Assembly (NCBI RefSeq): GCF_900100885.1
Contig: NZ_LT629692.1
Coordinates: 2,604,001 to 2,668,000 of the forward strand
Reading direction: 5' to 3'
Origin: Microbacterium pygmaeum
Lineage (GTDB): Bacteria > Actinomycetota > Actinomycetes > Actinomycetales > Microbacteriaceae
Length of the DNA stretch: 64,000 bases
Each line of letters starts with the position of its first letter. Position 1 is the stretch's first letter. The notes under the pieces are model-generated. The model was given only the letters and a program-made list of their open reading frames with translations. It made no database searches and was not told the DNA's origin. The position numbers and the translations under genes were made by a program. Below are positions 51,239 through 60,276 of this stretch, in pieces.

Positions 51239-51242
51239 GCCG

Positions 51243-51725
51243 ATGCCGCCTGTCGATCGGATCCGCAACATCGCCGTGGGCCTCGTCGTGCGCGAGGGCC
51301 ACGCCCTGGTCGAGATCTATCCGGCGACCGAGCGGCACGAACCGTTCGCCCGGGCGCTCGGCGGCGGCGTGGAGTTCGGCGAGACCGCGGCTGCCGCCGT
51401 GCGCCGGGAGTTCCTGGAGGAGCTGGGAATCGAAGTCGATGAGGCCGTGCCGCTGGCCGTCACGGAGAACATCTTCGATTCCGGCTGGGCCAAGGGCCAC
51501 GAAGTCGTCCACGTCTTCCTGGTGCGCAGCGCCGCGCTCGATGCGCTTGCGCTGAGTGGGGGGCTGCCGGTGCTGGACAACCACACGATCGCGCGCTGGG
51601 TTCCCCTGGCCGATCTGCGGGCGCAGAAGCCGCCCTTCTACCCGGTCGGGATGATCGATCTCGCGGAGGCGCTGGATCGGGCGCCCTCGCCCGGACGGAC
51701 TCCGGACGCCGACCTGCTAAGCTAG
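51243..51725 (+). CDS. Nudix hydrolase
   Basis: The 160-residue protein has a complete Nudix box, GGGVEFGETAAAAVRREFLEELGIEV (G5xE7xREuxEExGu), so it hydrolyses a nucleoside-diphosphate-linked compound; the substrate is not readable. The ATG is 4 bp after the rarA stop, so the two are probably co-transcribed. The last codons overlap a TAAGCT -10 candidate for rpsD (51716-51721). Confidence 0.9.
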   Translation: MPPVDRIRNIAVGLVVREGHALVEIYPATERHEPFARALGGGVEFGETAAAAVRREFLEELGIEVDEAVPLAVTENIFDSGWAKGHEVVHVFLVRSAALDALALSGGLPVLDNHTIARWVPLADLRAQKPPFYPVGMIDLAEALDRAPSPGRTPDADLLS

Positions 51726-51726
51726 A

Positions 51727-51869
51727 TCGGCTCGAAACATCGTTTTCGGGTATCTCCTTCCCCCATCACACCTCCGGTGCGCCCCGACGTGCGCGCCGAT
51801 CAGGAAGGGCCGGAGATACGTCCATGAGCCGCGAAAGACGCGGCCATGTCGTTTTGGAAGGACACACCA
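51727..51869 (+). promoter_or_regulatory. Structured 5' leader of rpsD
   Basis: About 145 bases separate TAAGCT (51716-51721) from the rpsD start. GTATCTCC (51750-51757) pairs with GGAGATAC (51812-51819), extended by TTCC with GGAA across a bulge, closing a long arm with an inner GC-rich hairpin. A second hairpin, GCCGCG-AAAGA-CGCGGC, lies at 51828-51844, just before the GGAAGG ribosome-binding site. Ribosomal protein S4 represses its own operon in other bacteria, so this may be an autoregulatory leader. Confidence 0.5.
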
Positions 51870-52499
51870 GTGCCCACGAAGTCCCAGGACCGCCGCAAGG
51901 TCCGCCTCTCCCGCGCGCTCGGCATCCCGCTGACGCCGAAGGCCGCGAAGTACCTCGAGAAGCGTCCGTACGCTCCGGGCGAGCACGGCCGCACCAAGCG
52001 CAAGCAGGACAGCGACTACGCGGTCCGCCTCCGTGAGAAGCAGCGTCTGCGCGAGCAGTACGGCATCCGCGAGAAGCAGATGCGCAACACGTTCAACGAA
52101 GCCCGCCGCACCCAGGGCCTGACCGGTGAGAACCTGGTCGAGCTGCTCGAGATGCGTCTGGACGCGCTCGTCCTGCGCGCCGGCTTCGCCCGCACGACCG
52201 CACAGGCACGTCAGCTCGTCGTGCACCGCCACATCCTGGTGGACGGTCAGACCGTCGACCGCCCGTCGTTCCGCGTGAAGCCGGGTCAGCTCATCCATGT
52301 CAAGGCCAAGAGCGAGGGCACCGAGCCCTTCCAGGTCGCAGCCGCCGGCGGTCACGCCGAGGTGCTGCCCCCCGTTCCCGGCTACCTCGAGGTCGAGCTC
52401 GACAAGCTGCACGCACGTCTCGTGCGTCGCCCGAAGCGCGCTGAGGTCCCGGTCACCGGTGACGTCCAGCTCGTCGTCGAGTACTACGCCGCGCGATAG
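51870..52499 (+). CDS. rpsD: 30S ribosomal protein S4
   Basis: S4 nucleates 30S assembly by binding 16S rRNA. The 209-residue protein starts PTKSQDRRKVRLSRALGIPLTPKAAKYLEKRPYAPGEHG, lacks the zinc cysteines of the C+ form, and has the S4 RNA-binding fold (EMRLDALVLRAGFARTTAQARQLVVHRHILVDGQTVDRPSFRVKPG). I chose the GTG at 51870 because GGAAGGAC sits 8-9 bases upstream and it matches the family; the in-frame ATG at 51846 would put that site inside the gene. As in many actinobacteria it stands alone near alaS, not in the alpha operon. Confidence 0.96.
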   Translation: MPTKSQDRRKVRLSRALGIPLTPKAAKYLEKRPYAPGEHGRTKRKQDSDYAVRLREKQRLREQYGIREKQMRNTFNEARRTQGLTGENLVELLEMRLDALVLRAGFARTTAQARQLVVHRHILVDGQTVDRPSFRVKPGQLIHVKAKSEGTEPFQVAAAGGHAEVLPPVPGYLEVELDKLHARLVRRPKRAEVPVTGDVQLVVEYYAAR

Positions 52500-52572
52500 C
52501 GCGCCGCAGGCGGTTGTCGAGGAGGCGCGTCAGCGCCGAATCGAGACACCGCGCAAGAACGATCACCTCTCA

Positions 52573-52602
52573 GAAGGGCGCCGGGGCAACCCGGCGCCCT
52601 TC
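52573..52602 (+). terminator. Terminator after rpsD
   Basis: A perfect 13-bp stem (GAAGGGCGCCGGG and its complement) with loop GCAA, 73 bases after the rpsD stop. There is no T-run. Confidence 0.8.
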
Positions 52603-52656
52603 GGTGTTAAGCCCTACGATGGACGGGGCCGCGCCGTGCGGACGAGGAGTGGTGAC

Positions 52657-53028
52657 ATGAGAAATCTGCTGTGGTTCCTGTTCGGCGTGATCGGCGGCTT
52701 CGTCGCGGCGCACCTGATGAACAAGGATCCCCGTGGCCATGAGGTCCTGGCAGAGGTCGACGCCCGCATCACCGAATTCACGGACCGCATCGGCGATGCA
52801 TACCGCGAGCAGGAAGCGCGCATCTCCGGCATCGTCGACGGAGTGAAGGATGCCGCAGGCGACGCCTACGGCACGGCCAAGGATGCTGCCGGCGACGCCG
52901 TCGACAGCCTCAAGAGCACGGCCTCCGGTGCGGTGGATGCGGCATCCGCGGTCGCCGGCAAGGCGACGGACGCCGTCTCCGACGCGGTCGATTCCGCCGC
53001 GACCGCTGCGAAGAAGCTCACCGACTGA
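52657..53028 (+). CDS. Membrane-anchored amphipathic repeat protein
   Basis: The 123-residue protein has an N-terminal membrane helix (LLWFLFGVIGGFVAAHLM) followed by a helical tail of Ala/Asp/Lys-rich 11-residue-like repeats (VKDAAGDAYGTAKDAAGDAVDSLKSTASGAVDAASAVAGKATDAVSDAVDSAATAAKK as a general pattern, given here by its KDAAGDA and SDAVDSA units). It recalls LEA/apolipoprotein-like helices and the small proteins found between rpsD and alaS in streptomycetes. Its role is unknown; it may contact the membrane surface. The ATG follows GAGGAG at about nine bases. Confidence 0.7.
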   Translation: MRNLLWFLFGVIGGFVAAHLMNKDPRGHEVLAEVDARITEFTDRIGDAYREQEARISGIVDGVKDAAGDAYGTAKDAAGDAVDSLKSTASGAVDAASAVAGKATDAVSDAVDSAATAAKKLTD

Positions 53029-53090
53029 CCCAGCCCGCCGGGCACCCGCCGAGTGCGGGTGTGCTCGCCTGCTCACCCGAGGACAAACGC

Positions 53091-55748
53091 ATGAAGACCG
53101 CAGAGATCGCGCAGCGCTACCTGGACTTTTTCGAGAAGCGCGGCCACGTGATCGTGCCATCCGCATCGCTCGTGACCGATGACCCGGCCCTCCTGTTCAC
53201 GGTGGCCGGGATGGTGCCGTTCATCCCGTACCTCAGCGGCGACGTGCCCGCTCCGTACGCACGCGCAGCGGACGTGCAGAAGTGCATCCGCACCAACGAC
53301 ATCGAAGAGGTCGGGCACACCCCGCGCCACGGCACGTTCTTCCAGATGCTGGGCAACTGGTCCTTCGGCGACTACTTCAAAGAGGGCGCGATCGGCTTCG
53401 CCTGGGAGCTGCTGACCACTCCGTATGAGGACGGCGGCCTCGGATTCGACCCGAAGGACCTGTGGGTCACGGTCTACGAGGAAGACGACGAGGCGCACGA
53501 CCTCTGGCTGAAGCTCACGACGCTCCCCGAGGATCGCATCCAGCGACTCGGCAAGGACACCAACTACTGGAGCACTGGCCTTCCCGGGCCGGCGGGTCCC
53601 TGCAGCGAGATCTTCTTCGACCGCGGGCCCGCGTACGGCATCGACGGCGGACCGGCGACCGATGACGATCGTTACGTCGAGATCTGGAATCTCGTCTTCA
53701 TGCAGTACGAGATCACGAACGTCACCTCGAAGTACGACTTCGACATCGTCGGCGAGCTGCCCCACAAGAACATCGACACCGGCATGGGCCTCGAGCGCAT
53801 CGCGTTCATCAAGCAGGGCGTCGACAACATGTACGAGACCGATCAGGTGCGCCCAGTGCTCGACAAGGCCGTCGAGCTCTCCGGCCGCACGTACGGCGCC
53901 GACCACGAGGACGACATCCGCTTCCGGGTCATCGCCGACCACGTGCGCTCTTCGCTCATGCTGCTCGCCGACGGGGTGACCCCTGCCAACGACGGCCGCG
54001 GCTACATCCTGCGCCGTCTGATGCGCCGCGCCATCCGCTCGATGCGCCTGCTGGGCGTCGACGGACCCACGTTCGGCCAGCTGTTCGCCGCATCCCGCGA
54101 CGCGATGAAGTCGGCGTACCCGGTCGTGGAGGCGGACTACCCGCGCATCGAGCAGTACGCCCTCGCCGAGGAGGCGACGTTCCTGCGCACCCTGGCGGCT
54201 GGCTCCGCGCTCCTGGATGACTCGCTGGCCAGCACGAAGGACGCCGGCGGCACGACGCTGCCCGGTAACGAGGTGTTCCTGCTGCACGACACGTACGGCT
54301 TCCCGATCGAGCTCACACTGGAGATCGCCGAAGAGGCGGGTCTGACCGTGGACCGCGCCGCGTTCGACACCCTCATGCTCGAGCAGCGCACGCGTGCCAA
54401 GGCCGACGCCCGCTCGCGGAAGCGCCAGCTCGCCGACACCAGCGTCTATCGCGACCTGCGCGCCAAGGGCGAGACGGTGTTCACGGGATACACCGACCTG
54501 GAGACCGAATCCACGATCCTCGGGATCCTCGTCGACGGGGTGCCGGTGGACCGCGCGACCGCTGGGCAGATCGCCGAGGTCATCCTCGCGGAGACGGCGC
54601 TGTACGCCGAGTCCGGCGGTCAGGTCGCCGACAAGGGCGTCATCGTCGGCCCGGGCTATGAACTGGATGTCCTGGACGTGCAGAAGCCGGTCGCCGGACT
54701 GATCAGCCACACCGTCGAGGTGACCACGGGCGAGGTCTCGGTCGATGCGCCCGCGACCACCGTCGTGGACGCCGTGAACCGCCGCGCCGCGCAGCAGGCG
54801 CACTCGGCGACGCACCTGATCCACGCGGCGCTCCGCGACACGCTCGGCTCCTCCGCGACCCAGGCCGGCTCGCTCAACCGTGCCGGCTACATGCGCTTCG
54901 ACTTCTCGTGGGGTCAGGCGCTCTCCGAGGCGACCAAGAGCGAGATCGAGGAGATCTCCAACAACGCGATCCGCGACAACCTCGAGGTCACCACCCGCGT
55001 CCTCGCGCTGGATGAGGCCAAAGCCCTCGGTGCGCAGGCCCTGTTCGGTGAGAAGTACGGCGAGGTCGTGCGGATGGTCGACATCGGCGGCCCCTGGTCG
55101 CGCGAGCTCTGCGGCGGGACGCATGTCGGACGCAGTGCCGAGATCGGGTTGATCAACCTCGTCGGCGAGTCCTCCGTCGGCGCGTCCAACCGACGCGTGG
55201 AGGCACTCGTCGGGTTGGACGCGTTCCGCTCGCTTGCCGCCGAGCGTGCGATCGTCTCGCAGCTCACCTCGACGCTGAAGACGCCGCGCGACCAGCTGCC
55301 CGCGCGGATCGCGGAGCTGACCGCCAACCTCAAGGCCGCCGAGAAGAAGATCGCGGCGTTCGAGTCGAAAGCACTCGGCGACCGTGCCCCTGCGCTCCTT
55401 GCCGCTGCCACGACGGTCGGCCGGCAGCGGGTCGTGGCCGAATCGCTCGGGTCGGCGGCATCCGCCGACGACGTCCGCACGCTCGCGCTGCAGGTACGCG
55501 ACCGACTCGGCGGCGACGCGGGCGTCGTGGCGCTCGGCGCGGACGTCGGCGGACGTGCGGTCGTGATCGTCGCGACGAACGAGGCCGCGCGGTCCGCAGG
55601 CGCGAAGGCCGGTGCGCTCGCCAAGATCGCCGCGGGCGTGCTCGGCGGCGGCGGCGGCGGACGCGACGATGTGGCACAGGGCGGCGGGACGGATGCGTCG
55701 GCGCTGCCGAGCGCGCTGGCCGCGGTGAAGGATGCGCTCTCCGCGTGA
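53091..55748 (+). CDS. alaS: Alanyl-tRNA synthetase
   Basis: AlaS charges tRNA-Ala and edits mischarged Ser/Gly. The 885-residue class II synthetase has the catalytic core (FFEKRGHVIVPSASLVTDDPALLFTVAGM; HTPRHGTFFQMLGNWSFGDYFK), the editing domain with HSATHLIHAAL (HxxxH) and ELCGGTHVG (Cys and His), and the C-Ala domain with a Gly-rich GGGGGGRDDVAQGGG tail. ATG 53091 has GAGGAC upstream. It starts the alaS-ruvX-mltG-aro operon (4-base overlap with ruvX). Confidence 0.97.
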   Translation: MKTAEIAQRYLDFFEKRGHVIVPSASLVTDDPALLFTVAGMVPFIPYLSGDVPAPYARAADVQKCIRTNDIEEVGHTPRHGTFFQMLGNWSFGDYFKEGAIGFAWELLTTPYEDGGLGFDPKDLWVTVYEEDDEAHDLWLKLTTLPEDRIQRLGKDTNYWSTGLPGPAGPCSEIFFDRGPAYGIDGGPATDDDRYVEIWNLVFMQYEITNVTSKYDFDIVGELPHKNIDTGMGLERIAFIKQGVDNMYETDQVRPVLDKAVELSGRTYGADHEDDIRFRVIADHVRSSLMLLADGVTPANDGRGYILRRLMRRAIRSMRLLGVDGPTFGQLFAASRDAMKSAYPVVEADYPRIEQYALAEEATFLRTLAAGSALLDDSLASTKDAGGTTLPGNEVFLLHDTYGFPIELTLEIAEEAGLTVDRAAFDTLMLEQRTRAKADARSRKRQLADTSVYRDLRAKGETVFTGYTDLETESTILGILVDGVPVDRATAGQIAEVILAETALYAESGGQVADKGVIVGPGYELDVLDVQKPVAGLISHTVEVTTGEVSVDAPATTVVDAVNRRAAQQAHSATHLIHAALRDTLGSSATQAGSLNRAGYMRFDFSWGQALSEATKSEIEEISNNAIRDNLEVTTRVLALDEAKALGAQALFGEKYGEVVRMVDIGGPWSRELCGGTHVGRSAEIGLINLVGESSVGASNRRVEALVGLDAFRSLAAERAIVSQLTSTLKTPRDQLPARIAELTANLKAAEKKIAAFESKALGDRAPALLAAATTVGRQRVVAESLGSAASADDVRTLALQVRDRLGGDAGVVALGADVGGRAVVIVATNEAARSAGAKAGALAKIAAGVLGGGGGGRDDVAQGGGTDASALPSALAAVKDALSA

Positions 55749-56218
55749 GTGGATTCCGTCGAGGCGTGCGCCTCGGGATCGATGTCGGCGCGGCGCGCGT
55801 GGGCGTCGCGAAATGCGATCCCGACGGTCTGCTGGCGACTCCCGTGGAGACGGTCGCCCGCAACGAGCATGCCGTGGCGCGGATTCTCGAGCTGTGCGTG
55901 GAGTACGACCCGACCGAGATCCTCGTCGGACTCCCGCTGAACATGCGAGGCGAGGACACGGCCTCCACGACCGACGCGCGGGCCTTCGCGGCAGCCGTCG
56001 CCGCGGCATCCGCCGTCCCCGTCCGTCTCGTCGACGAGCGTCTGAGCACGGTCTCCGCACATGCCGCTCTGCGCGATTCGGGCAGAACACAGCGTTCCTC
56101 TCGTAGCATTGTTGACCAGGTCGCCGCGGTGGTCCTGCTTCAGCAGGCGCTCGATGTCGAGAAGAACACCGGCCGACCGCCCGGAATCCCCGTCCCCCCG
56201 GCCCAGGAGCCCGCCTGA
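55745..56218 (+). CDS. ruvX: Putative pre-16S rRNA nuclease / Holliday junction resolvase-like (YqgF)
   Basis: YqgF has an RNase H fold and matures the 16S rRNA 5' end in E. coli. The 157-residue protein has GVRLGIDVGAARVGVAKCD, TEILVGLPLNMRGED, and VRLVDERLSTVSAHAALR with SIVDQVAAVVLLQQAL for the acidic residues. GTG at 55745 overlaps the alaS stop by four bases. Confidence 0.92.
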   Translation: MSGFRRGVRLGIDVGAARVGVAKCDPDGLLATPVETVARNEHAVARILELCVEYDPTEILVGLPLNMRGEDTASTTDARAFAAAVAAASAVPVRLVDERLSTVSAHAALRDSGRTQRSSRSIVDQVAAVVLLQQALDVEKNTGRPPGIPVPPAQEPA

Positions 56219-56219
56219 C

Positions 56220-57668
56220 ATGCCCGATTCGCCGTCGCCGTTCGATGATCCGTTCGCGGATCTGTTCGGCAAGCTCCCCGATCCGCGTGCCCGGGAACGA
56301 CGACCCGTAGACGAGGGCCAGGCGTCGTCCGGCTCGGCCACGCCGCTGTCGCGCCGCGCCGCCCGGGAAGCTGCCGCCGCTTCCGCGGCACCGTCCGATC
56401 CCGCCCCGGTCGCCGCACCCCGCGCGTCGGCACCGCCGCAGGTCGCCTTCCCGACCGGCGCGGCTGCGCCTGAGCCGCTGCGCACCCCGGCCCGGTCCGT
56501 CGCCACGGCGACGCTCGACGATTTGTTCACCGGGGCTCAGACCACCGACCACCTCGGTGAACTTCCGCCACCGCCCGACCGGCGCAAGCGCCGGATCGGC
56601 GGGTGGATCGCGCTGGCCGTCGTGCTCGTGCTCCTGGGCGGCATGGCTGCAGGGGGACTGTGGGTGTGGAACACCTACGAGGACAAGATCCGGGAGTTCA
56701 TGGGCTGGGAGGAGCCGAAGGATTTCGAAGCCGGTATGGCCAATGGCGAGGTCCTCGTCACGATCGAGGACGGCGACACCGGCTCGCCCATCTCGCAGCG
56801 GCTCTACGACTCCGGTGTCACCAAGACATCCGATGCGTTCTACGACTACCTGATCGACACCGGTCAGAACCCGACCTTCCAGCCGGGCGCCTACGCACTG
56901 CAGTACCAGATGACCTCGGAGGCCGCGCTCGAAGCGCTGCTGAATCCGGCGAACAAACGGGAGAACACCGCGCAGATCCCCGAGGGCTTCACCGTCGACG
57001 GGACACTCGAGCGGCTCGCCGAGGGCACCGGCATCCCCCTCGAGGAGTTCCAGTCCGCCGTCGCGGACCCGGCGGCGTACGGGGTTCCCGCCTCGACGCT
57101 GGAGGGGTGGCTCTTCCCGGCGACGTACACGTTCGACCCCGGCGTGACTCCAACGCAGATGATCCAGACCATGGTCGATCGCACGGTGCAGTCCCTCGAC
57201 ACCGCAGGCGTCCCCGTCGAGGACCGGGAGCGCATCCTGACCGTCGCCTCGATCATCCAGCGCGAAGCCCGCTTCGAGGATGACTTCTACAAGGTGTCGC
57301 GGGTGATCGAGAACCGCCTCGACCCCGAGAACCAGGAGACCTTCGGCAAGCTGCAGATGGATTCCACCGCCCAGTACGGCTACGGCGAGATGCACGACGG
57401 CACGGTCAGCACCTCGCAGGAGGCGCTGGATGATCCGAACCCGTGGAACACGTACTACAACACCGGGCTGCCCATCGGGCCGATCGCCAATCCGGGCGAC
57501 CTGGCGATCGATGCGGCCATGCATCCGGCCGACGGCGACTGGCTCTACTTCGTCACGGTGAACCTGAACACCGGTGAGACGGTCTTCACGACGAACATCG
57601 ACGACCACAACGCGGCCGTCGCGCAGTGGCAGGCGTGGTGCACCGACAACCCCGACGCCGGATGCTGA
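56220..57668 (+). CDS. mltG: Endolytic peptidoglycan transglycosylase MltG
   Basis: MltG cuts nascent glycan strands and is thought to set their length. The 482-residue protein has a long Pro/Ala-rich cytoplasmic N-terminus, one membrane helix (about 127-150), a LysM-like segment, and the YceG domain. The domain has TVASIIQREARFEDDFYKVSRVIENRL, carrying the catalytic Glu, and NPWNTYYNTGLPIGPIANPGDLAIDAAMHP near the end. The ATG is one base after the ruvX stop; the end overlaps aroE by seven bases. Confidence 0.94.
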   Translation: MPDSPSPFDDPFADLFGKLPDPRARERRPVDEGQASSGSATPLSRRAAREAAAASAAPSDPAPVAAPRASAPPQVAFPTGAAAPEPLRTPARSVATATLDDLFTGAQTTDHLGELPPPPDRRKRRIGGWIALAVVLVLLGGMAAGGLWVWNTYEDKIREFMGWEEPKDFEAGMANGEVLVTIEDGDTGSPISQRLYDSGVTKTSDAFYDYLIDTGQNPTFQPGAYALQYQMTSEAALEALLNPANKRENTAQIPEGFTVDGTLERLAEGTGIPLEEFQSAVADPAAYGVPASTLEGWLFPATYTFDPGVTPTQMIQTMVDRTVQSLDTAGVPVEDRERILTVASIIQREARFEDDFYKVSRVIENRLDPENQETFGKLQMDSTAQYGYGEMHDGTVSTSQEALDDPNPWNTYYNTGLPIGPIANPGDLAIDAAMHPADGDWLYFVTVNLNTGETVFTTNIDDHNAAVAQWQAWCTDNPDAGC

Positions 57669-58504
57669 TCTCGCCCGGAACCCGACTTGAGGTGTGGGGC
57701 GACCCGATCGCCCACAGTCGCTCGCCGCAGCTGCACGCCGCGGCGTACGGCGTGCTCGGACTGGACTGGACCTACGGACGCCGCCAGGTCGGCGCCGCGG
57801 GGTTCGCCTCGGCGCTGGCGAGCCTGGGGGAGCAGTGGCGAGGACTCTCGCTGACGATGCCCCTGAAGCCAGTCGCGTTCGCCGCGTCGATGACGAAGGA
57901 TGCCGCGGCCGAGGCGACCGGCGCCGTGAACACGCTGCTGCTGACCGAGGACGGGCCTCACGGGTTCAACACCGACGTCGGCGGCATCGTCGACGTGCTG
58001 CGCGACGGCGGAGTGCACGCGATCTCCCGCGCGCGCATCCTGGGCGCGGGGGCGACGGCGACCTCGGCCCTGGTGGCGCTGGCCGACCTCGGCGCCCGTG
58101 AGGTCGGCGTGCTCGCGCGGCGCCGCGAGGCCGTCCTCCCACTCACCGAGCTCGGCCGGACGCTCGGCGTGTCCGTGCGCCAGGAGCAGTTCGCCGGAAC
58201 CCGGTACGACGCGGTGGATGCGACGATCTGCACCCTCCCCGCTGACGCCGACACCCTCGCCGGCACCGCCGACGCTCTGGCGGTGGACGGCGGCGTGCTG
58301 CTGGACGTGGTCTACGGGCACGGGGCCACGTTGATCGGCGCGGCCTGGGAACGGGTCGCCGGCCCGTCGGTGCCGGGAGTCGGGATGCTGCTGCACCAGG
58401 CCGTCCGTCAGATCCGCGTCTTCGTGGCAGGCGACCCCGACCAGGCGCTGCCGGATGAGGAAGCGGTGGTCGCCGCGATGCGCCGAACCGTCATGGGAGA
58501 CTAG
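57662..58504 (+). CDS. aroE: Shikimate dehydrogenase
   Basis: AroE reduces 3-dehydroshikimate to shikimate with NADPH. The 280-residue protein has GDPIAHSRSPQLHAAAYGVLGLDWTY (shikimate-binding SRSP), GLSLTMPLK with the catalytic Lys, NTLLLTEDG and GFNTDVGGIV with the Asp, and the nucleotide loop ILGAGATATSALVALADLG. Start at ATG 57662 overlaps mltG. The stop TAG is followed after 4 bases by aroC. Confidence 0.93.
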   Translation: MLISPGTRLEVWGDPIAHSRSPQLHAAAYGVLGLDWTYGRRQVGAAGFASALASLGEQWRGLSLTMPLKPVAFAASMTKDAAAEATGAVNTLLLTEDGPHGFNTDVGGIVDVLRDGGVHAISRARILGAGATATSALVALADLGAREVGVLARRREAVLPLTELGRTLGVSVRQEQFAGTRYDAVDATICTLPADADTLAGTADALAVDGGVLLDVVYGHGATLIGAAWERVAGPSVPGVGMLLHQAVRQIRVFVAGDPDQALPDEEAVVAAMRRTVMGD

Positions 58505-58508
58505 GGGA

Positions 58509-59735
58509 ATGCTCCGCGTGCTCACGGCCGGCGAATCGCACGGCCCCGAACTCGTCGCCATCATGGAGGGCCTGCCCTCCGGCGTCCCCATCTCCCTCGG
58601 CGGCATCCGTGCCGACCTCGCCCGCCGCAAGCTCGGCTACGGGCGCGGATCACGGATGAAGTTCGAGGAGGACGACCTCGCGATCTCGGGCGGTGTGCGC
58701 CACGGTCTGTCGATGGGCAGCCCCATCGCCCTGCGCATCGGCAACACCGAGTGGCCCAAATGGGTCGAGGTGATGAGCCCCGAGCCCGTCGAACTCACCG
58801 AGAAGTCCCGCGGCCGCGGTGCCGCGCTCACCCGTCCGCGCCCCGGGCACGCCGACCTGGTCGGCATGCAGAAGTACGCGTTCGACGAGTCGCGCCCGAT
58901 TCTGGAGCGCGCCAGCGCGCGCGAGACCGCCGCCCGCGTCGCGCTCGGCGCCCTCGCGCGCGCGTTCCTCGGTGAACTCGGCATCCGTCTGGTCAGCCAC
59001 ACGCTCTCGATCGGGCCGGTCCGCGTTCCGGACGGAGCCGCACTGCCGACCCCCGATGACGTCGACGCGCTGGATGCGGATCCGCTGCGCTGCTTCGATG
59101 CGGCCACCTCGGCGCGCATGGTCGACGAGGTGGATGCAGCACGCCGGGACGGCGACACCCTCGGCGGCATCGTCGAGGTCCTGGCGTACGGCCTGCCGCC
59201 TGGGCTCGGCTCGCACGTGCACTGGGACCGGCGTCTGGACGGACAGCTGGCGCAGGCGCTGATGAGCATCCAGGCCATCAAGGGCGTCGAGGTCGGCGAC
59301 GGCTTCGAGACCACCCGGCGCCGCGGTTCCGCGGCGCACGACGAGCTGTTCGCCACCGACGACGGCATCACGCGCGGCAGCGACCGTGCAGGCGGAACCG
59401 AGGGCGGCATGTCCACGGGGACCGCCCTTCGCGTGCGGGCGGGTATGAAGCCGATCGCCACCGTCCCGCATTCGCTGCGCACCGTCGACGTCGCCACCGG
59501 CGACACCGCATCGGCGCACCACCAGCGCTCCGACGTGTGCGCCGTCCCCGCAGCCGGGGTCGTCGCCGAGGCGATGGTGGCGATCGTCCTGGCGAACTCG
59601 ATGCTGGAGAAGTTCGGCGGCGACAGCATCGGCGAGACGCGCCGCAACCTCACGTCCTACCTGGAGCAGATCCCGGACACGCTGCGCACCGCACCCGCAT
59701 CCGAGGCGGCGCTGCTGTCCCATGACCTCGCCTGA
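58509..59735 (+). CDS. aroC: Chorismate synthase
   Basis: AroC removes phosphate from EPSP to give chorismate, using reduced flavin. The 408-residue protein has MLRVLTAGESHGPELVAIMEGLPSG, RPGHADLVGMQKY, ASARETAARVALGA, GGTEGGMSTG and RSDVCAVPAAGVVAEAMVA, all family signatures. AGGGGA lies right at the start, overlapping the aroE stop. It overlaps aroK by 14 bp. Confidence 0.97.
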   Translation: MLRVLTAGESHGPELVAIMEGLPSGVPISLGGIRADLARRKLGYGRGSRMKFEEDDLAISGGVRHGLSMGSPIALRIGNTEWPKWVEVMSPEPVELTEKSRGRGAALTRPRPGHADLVGMQKYAFDESRPILERASARETAARVALGALARAFLGELGIRLVSHTLSIGPVRVPDGAALPTPDDVDALDADPLRCFDAATSARMVDEVDAARRDGDTLGGIVEVLAYGLPPGLGSHVHWDRRLDGQLAQALMSIQAIKGVEVGDGFETTRRRGSAAHDELFATDDGITRGSDRAGGTEGGMSTGTALRVRAGMKPIATVPHSLRTVDVATGDTASAHHQRSDVCAVPAAGVVAEAMVAIVLANSMLEKFGGDSIGETRRNLTSYLEQIPDTLRTAPASEAALLSHDLA

Positions 59736-60276
59736 TCGGGCGGCACTGGTCTTCGTCGGCCCGATGGGGGCGGGCAAGAGCAGCATCGGCAGAAAGGTCG
59801 CGCGCGAGCTCGGAGTCGCGTTCACCGACACGGACACGATGATCGTCCGCGAGCACGGACCGATCCCGGCCCTGTTCGCCGCGCAGGGCGAGGAGCATTT
59901 CCGCTCCCTCGAGCGATCCGCCGTGGTCGCCGCGCTGGCCGCAGGCGGCGTGGTCGCCCTCGGCGGCGGCGCGGTACTGGATCCGCACACGCGTGCCGAC
60001 CTCGCGCACCACCGGGTGGTGCTGCTGACCGTCGCGCCCGAGATCGTCAAGGCGCGCATCGGCGGCGCCAACCGTCCGCTGCTGTCCGGCGGCGACGCGG
60101 TCGCGCGCTGGGAGCAGATCTACGCCCAGCGCCGAGCACTGTACGACGAAGTCGCCGACATCACCTTCGATTCCTCGATCGGCCACGTCTCGGCGGTGGC
60201 GGCCGCCATCGCGCGCTGGGCGCGCGAGAACGACGTCACGACCGATTCCCGACCTACTCCGGAGGCCAGCGCGTGA
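59722..60276 (+). CDS. aroK: Shikimate kinase
   Basis: AroK phosphorylates shikimate at the 3-position. The 184-residue P-loop protein has FVGPMGAGKSSIGRKVARELGVAFTDTDTMIV (Walker A and the shikimate-binding Asp), EEHFRSLER and VVALGGGAVLDP, then the lid ANRPLLSGGDAVARWEQIYAQR. It overlaps aroC by 14 bp and aroB by 4 bp. Confidence 0.95.
   Translation: MTSPDRAALVFVGPMGAGKSSIGRKVARELGVAFTDTDTMIVREHGPIPALFAAQGEEHFRSLERSAVVAALAAGGVVALGGGAVLDPHTRADLAHHRVVLLTVAPEIVKARIGGANRPLLSGGDAVARWEQIYAQRRALYDEVADITFDSSIGHVSAVAAAIARWARENDVTTDSRPTPEASA

Noticed and set aside
51846..51869. ATG 51846 as the rpsD start
   Set aside because: It would add eight residues absent from the family and place the GGAAGG ribosome site inside the gene; GTG 51870 fits better.
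53073..57608. Open minus-strand frame of 1511 codons
   Set aside because: It lies antisense to alaS, ruvX and mltG, which have full family motifs. Its Arg/Gly/Asp-rich composition is what the GC bias at third codon positions produces on the opposite strand.
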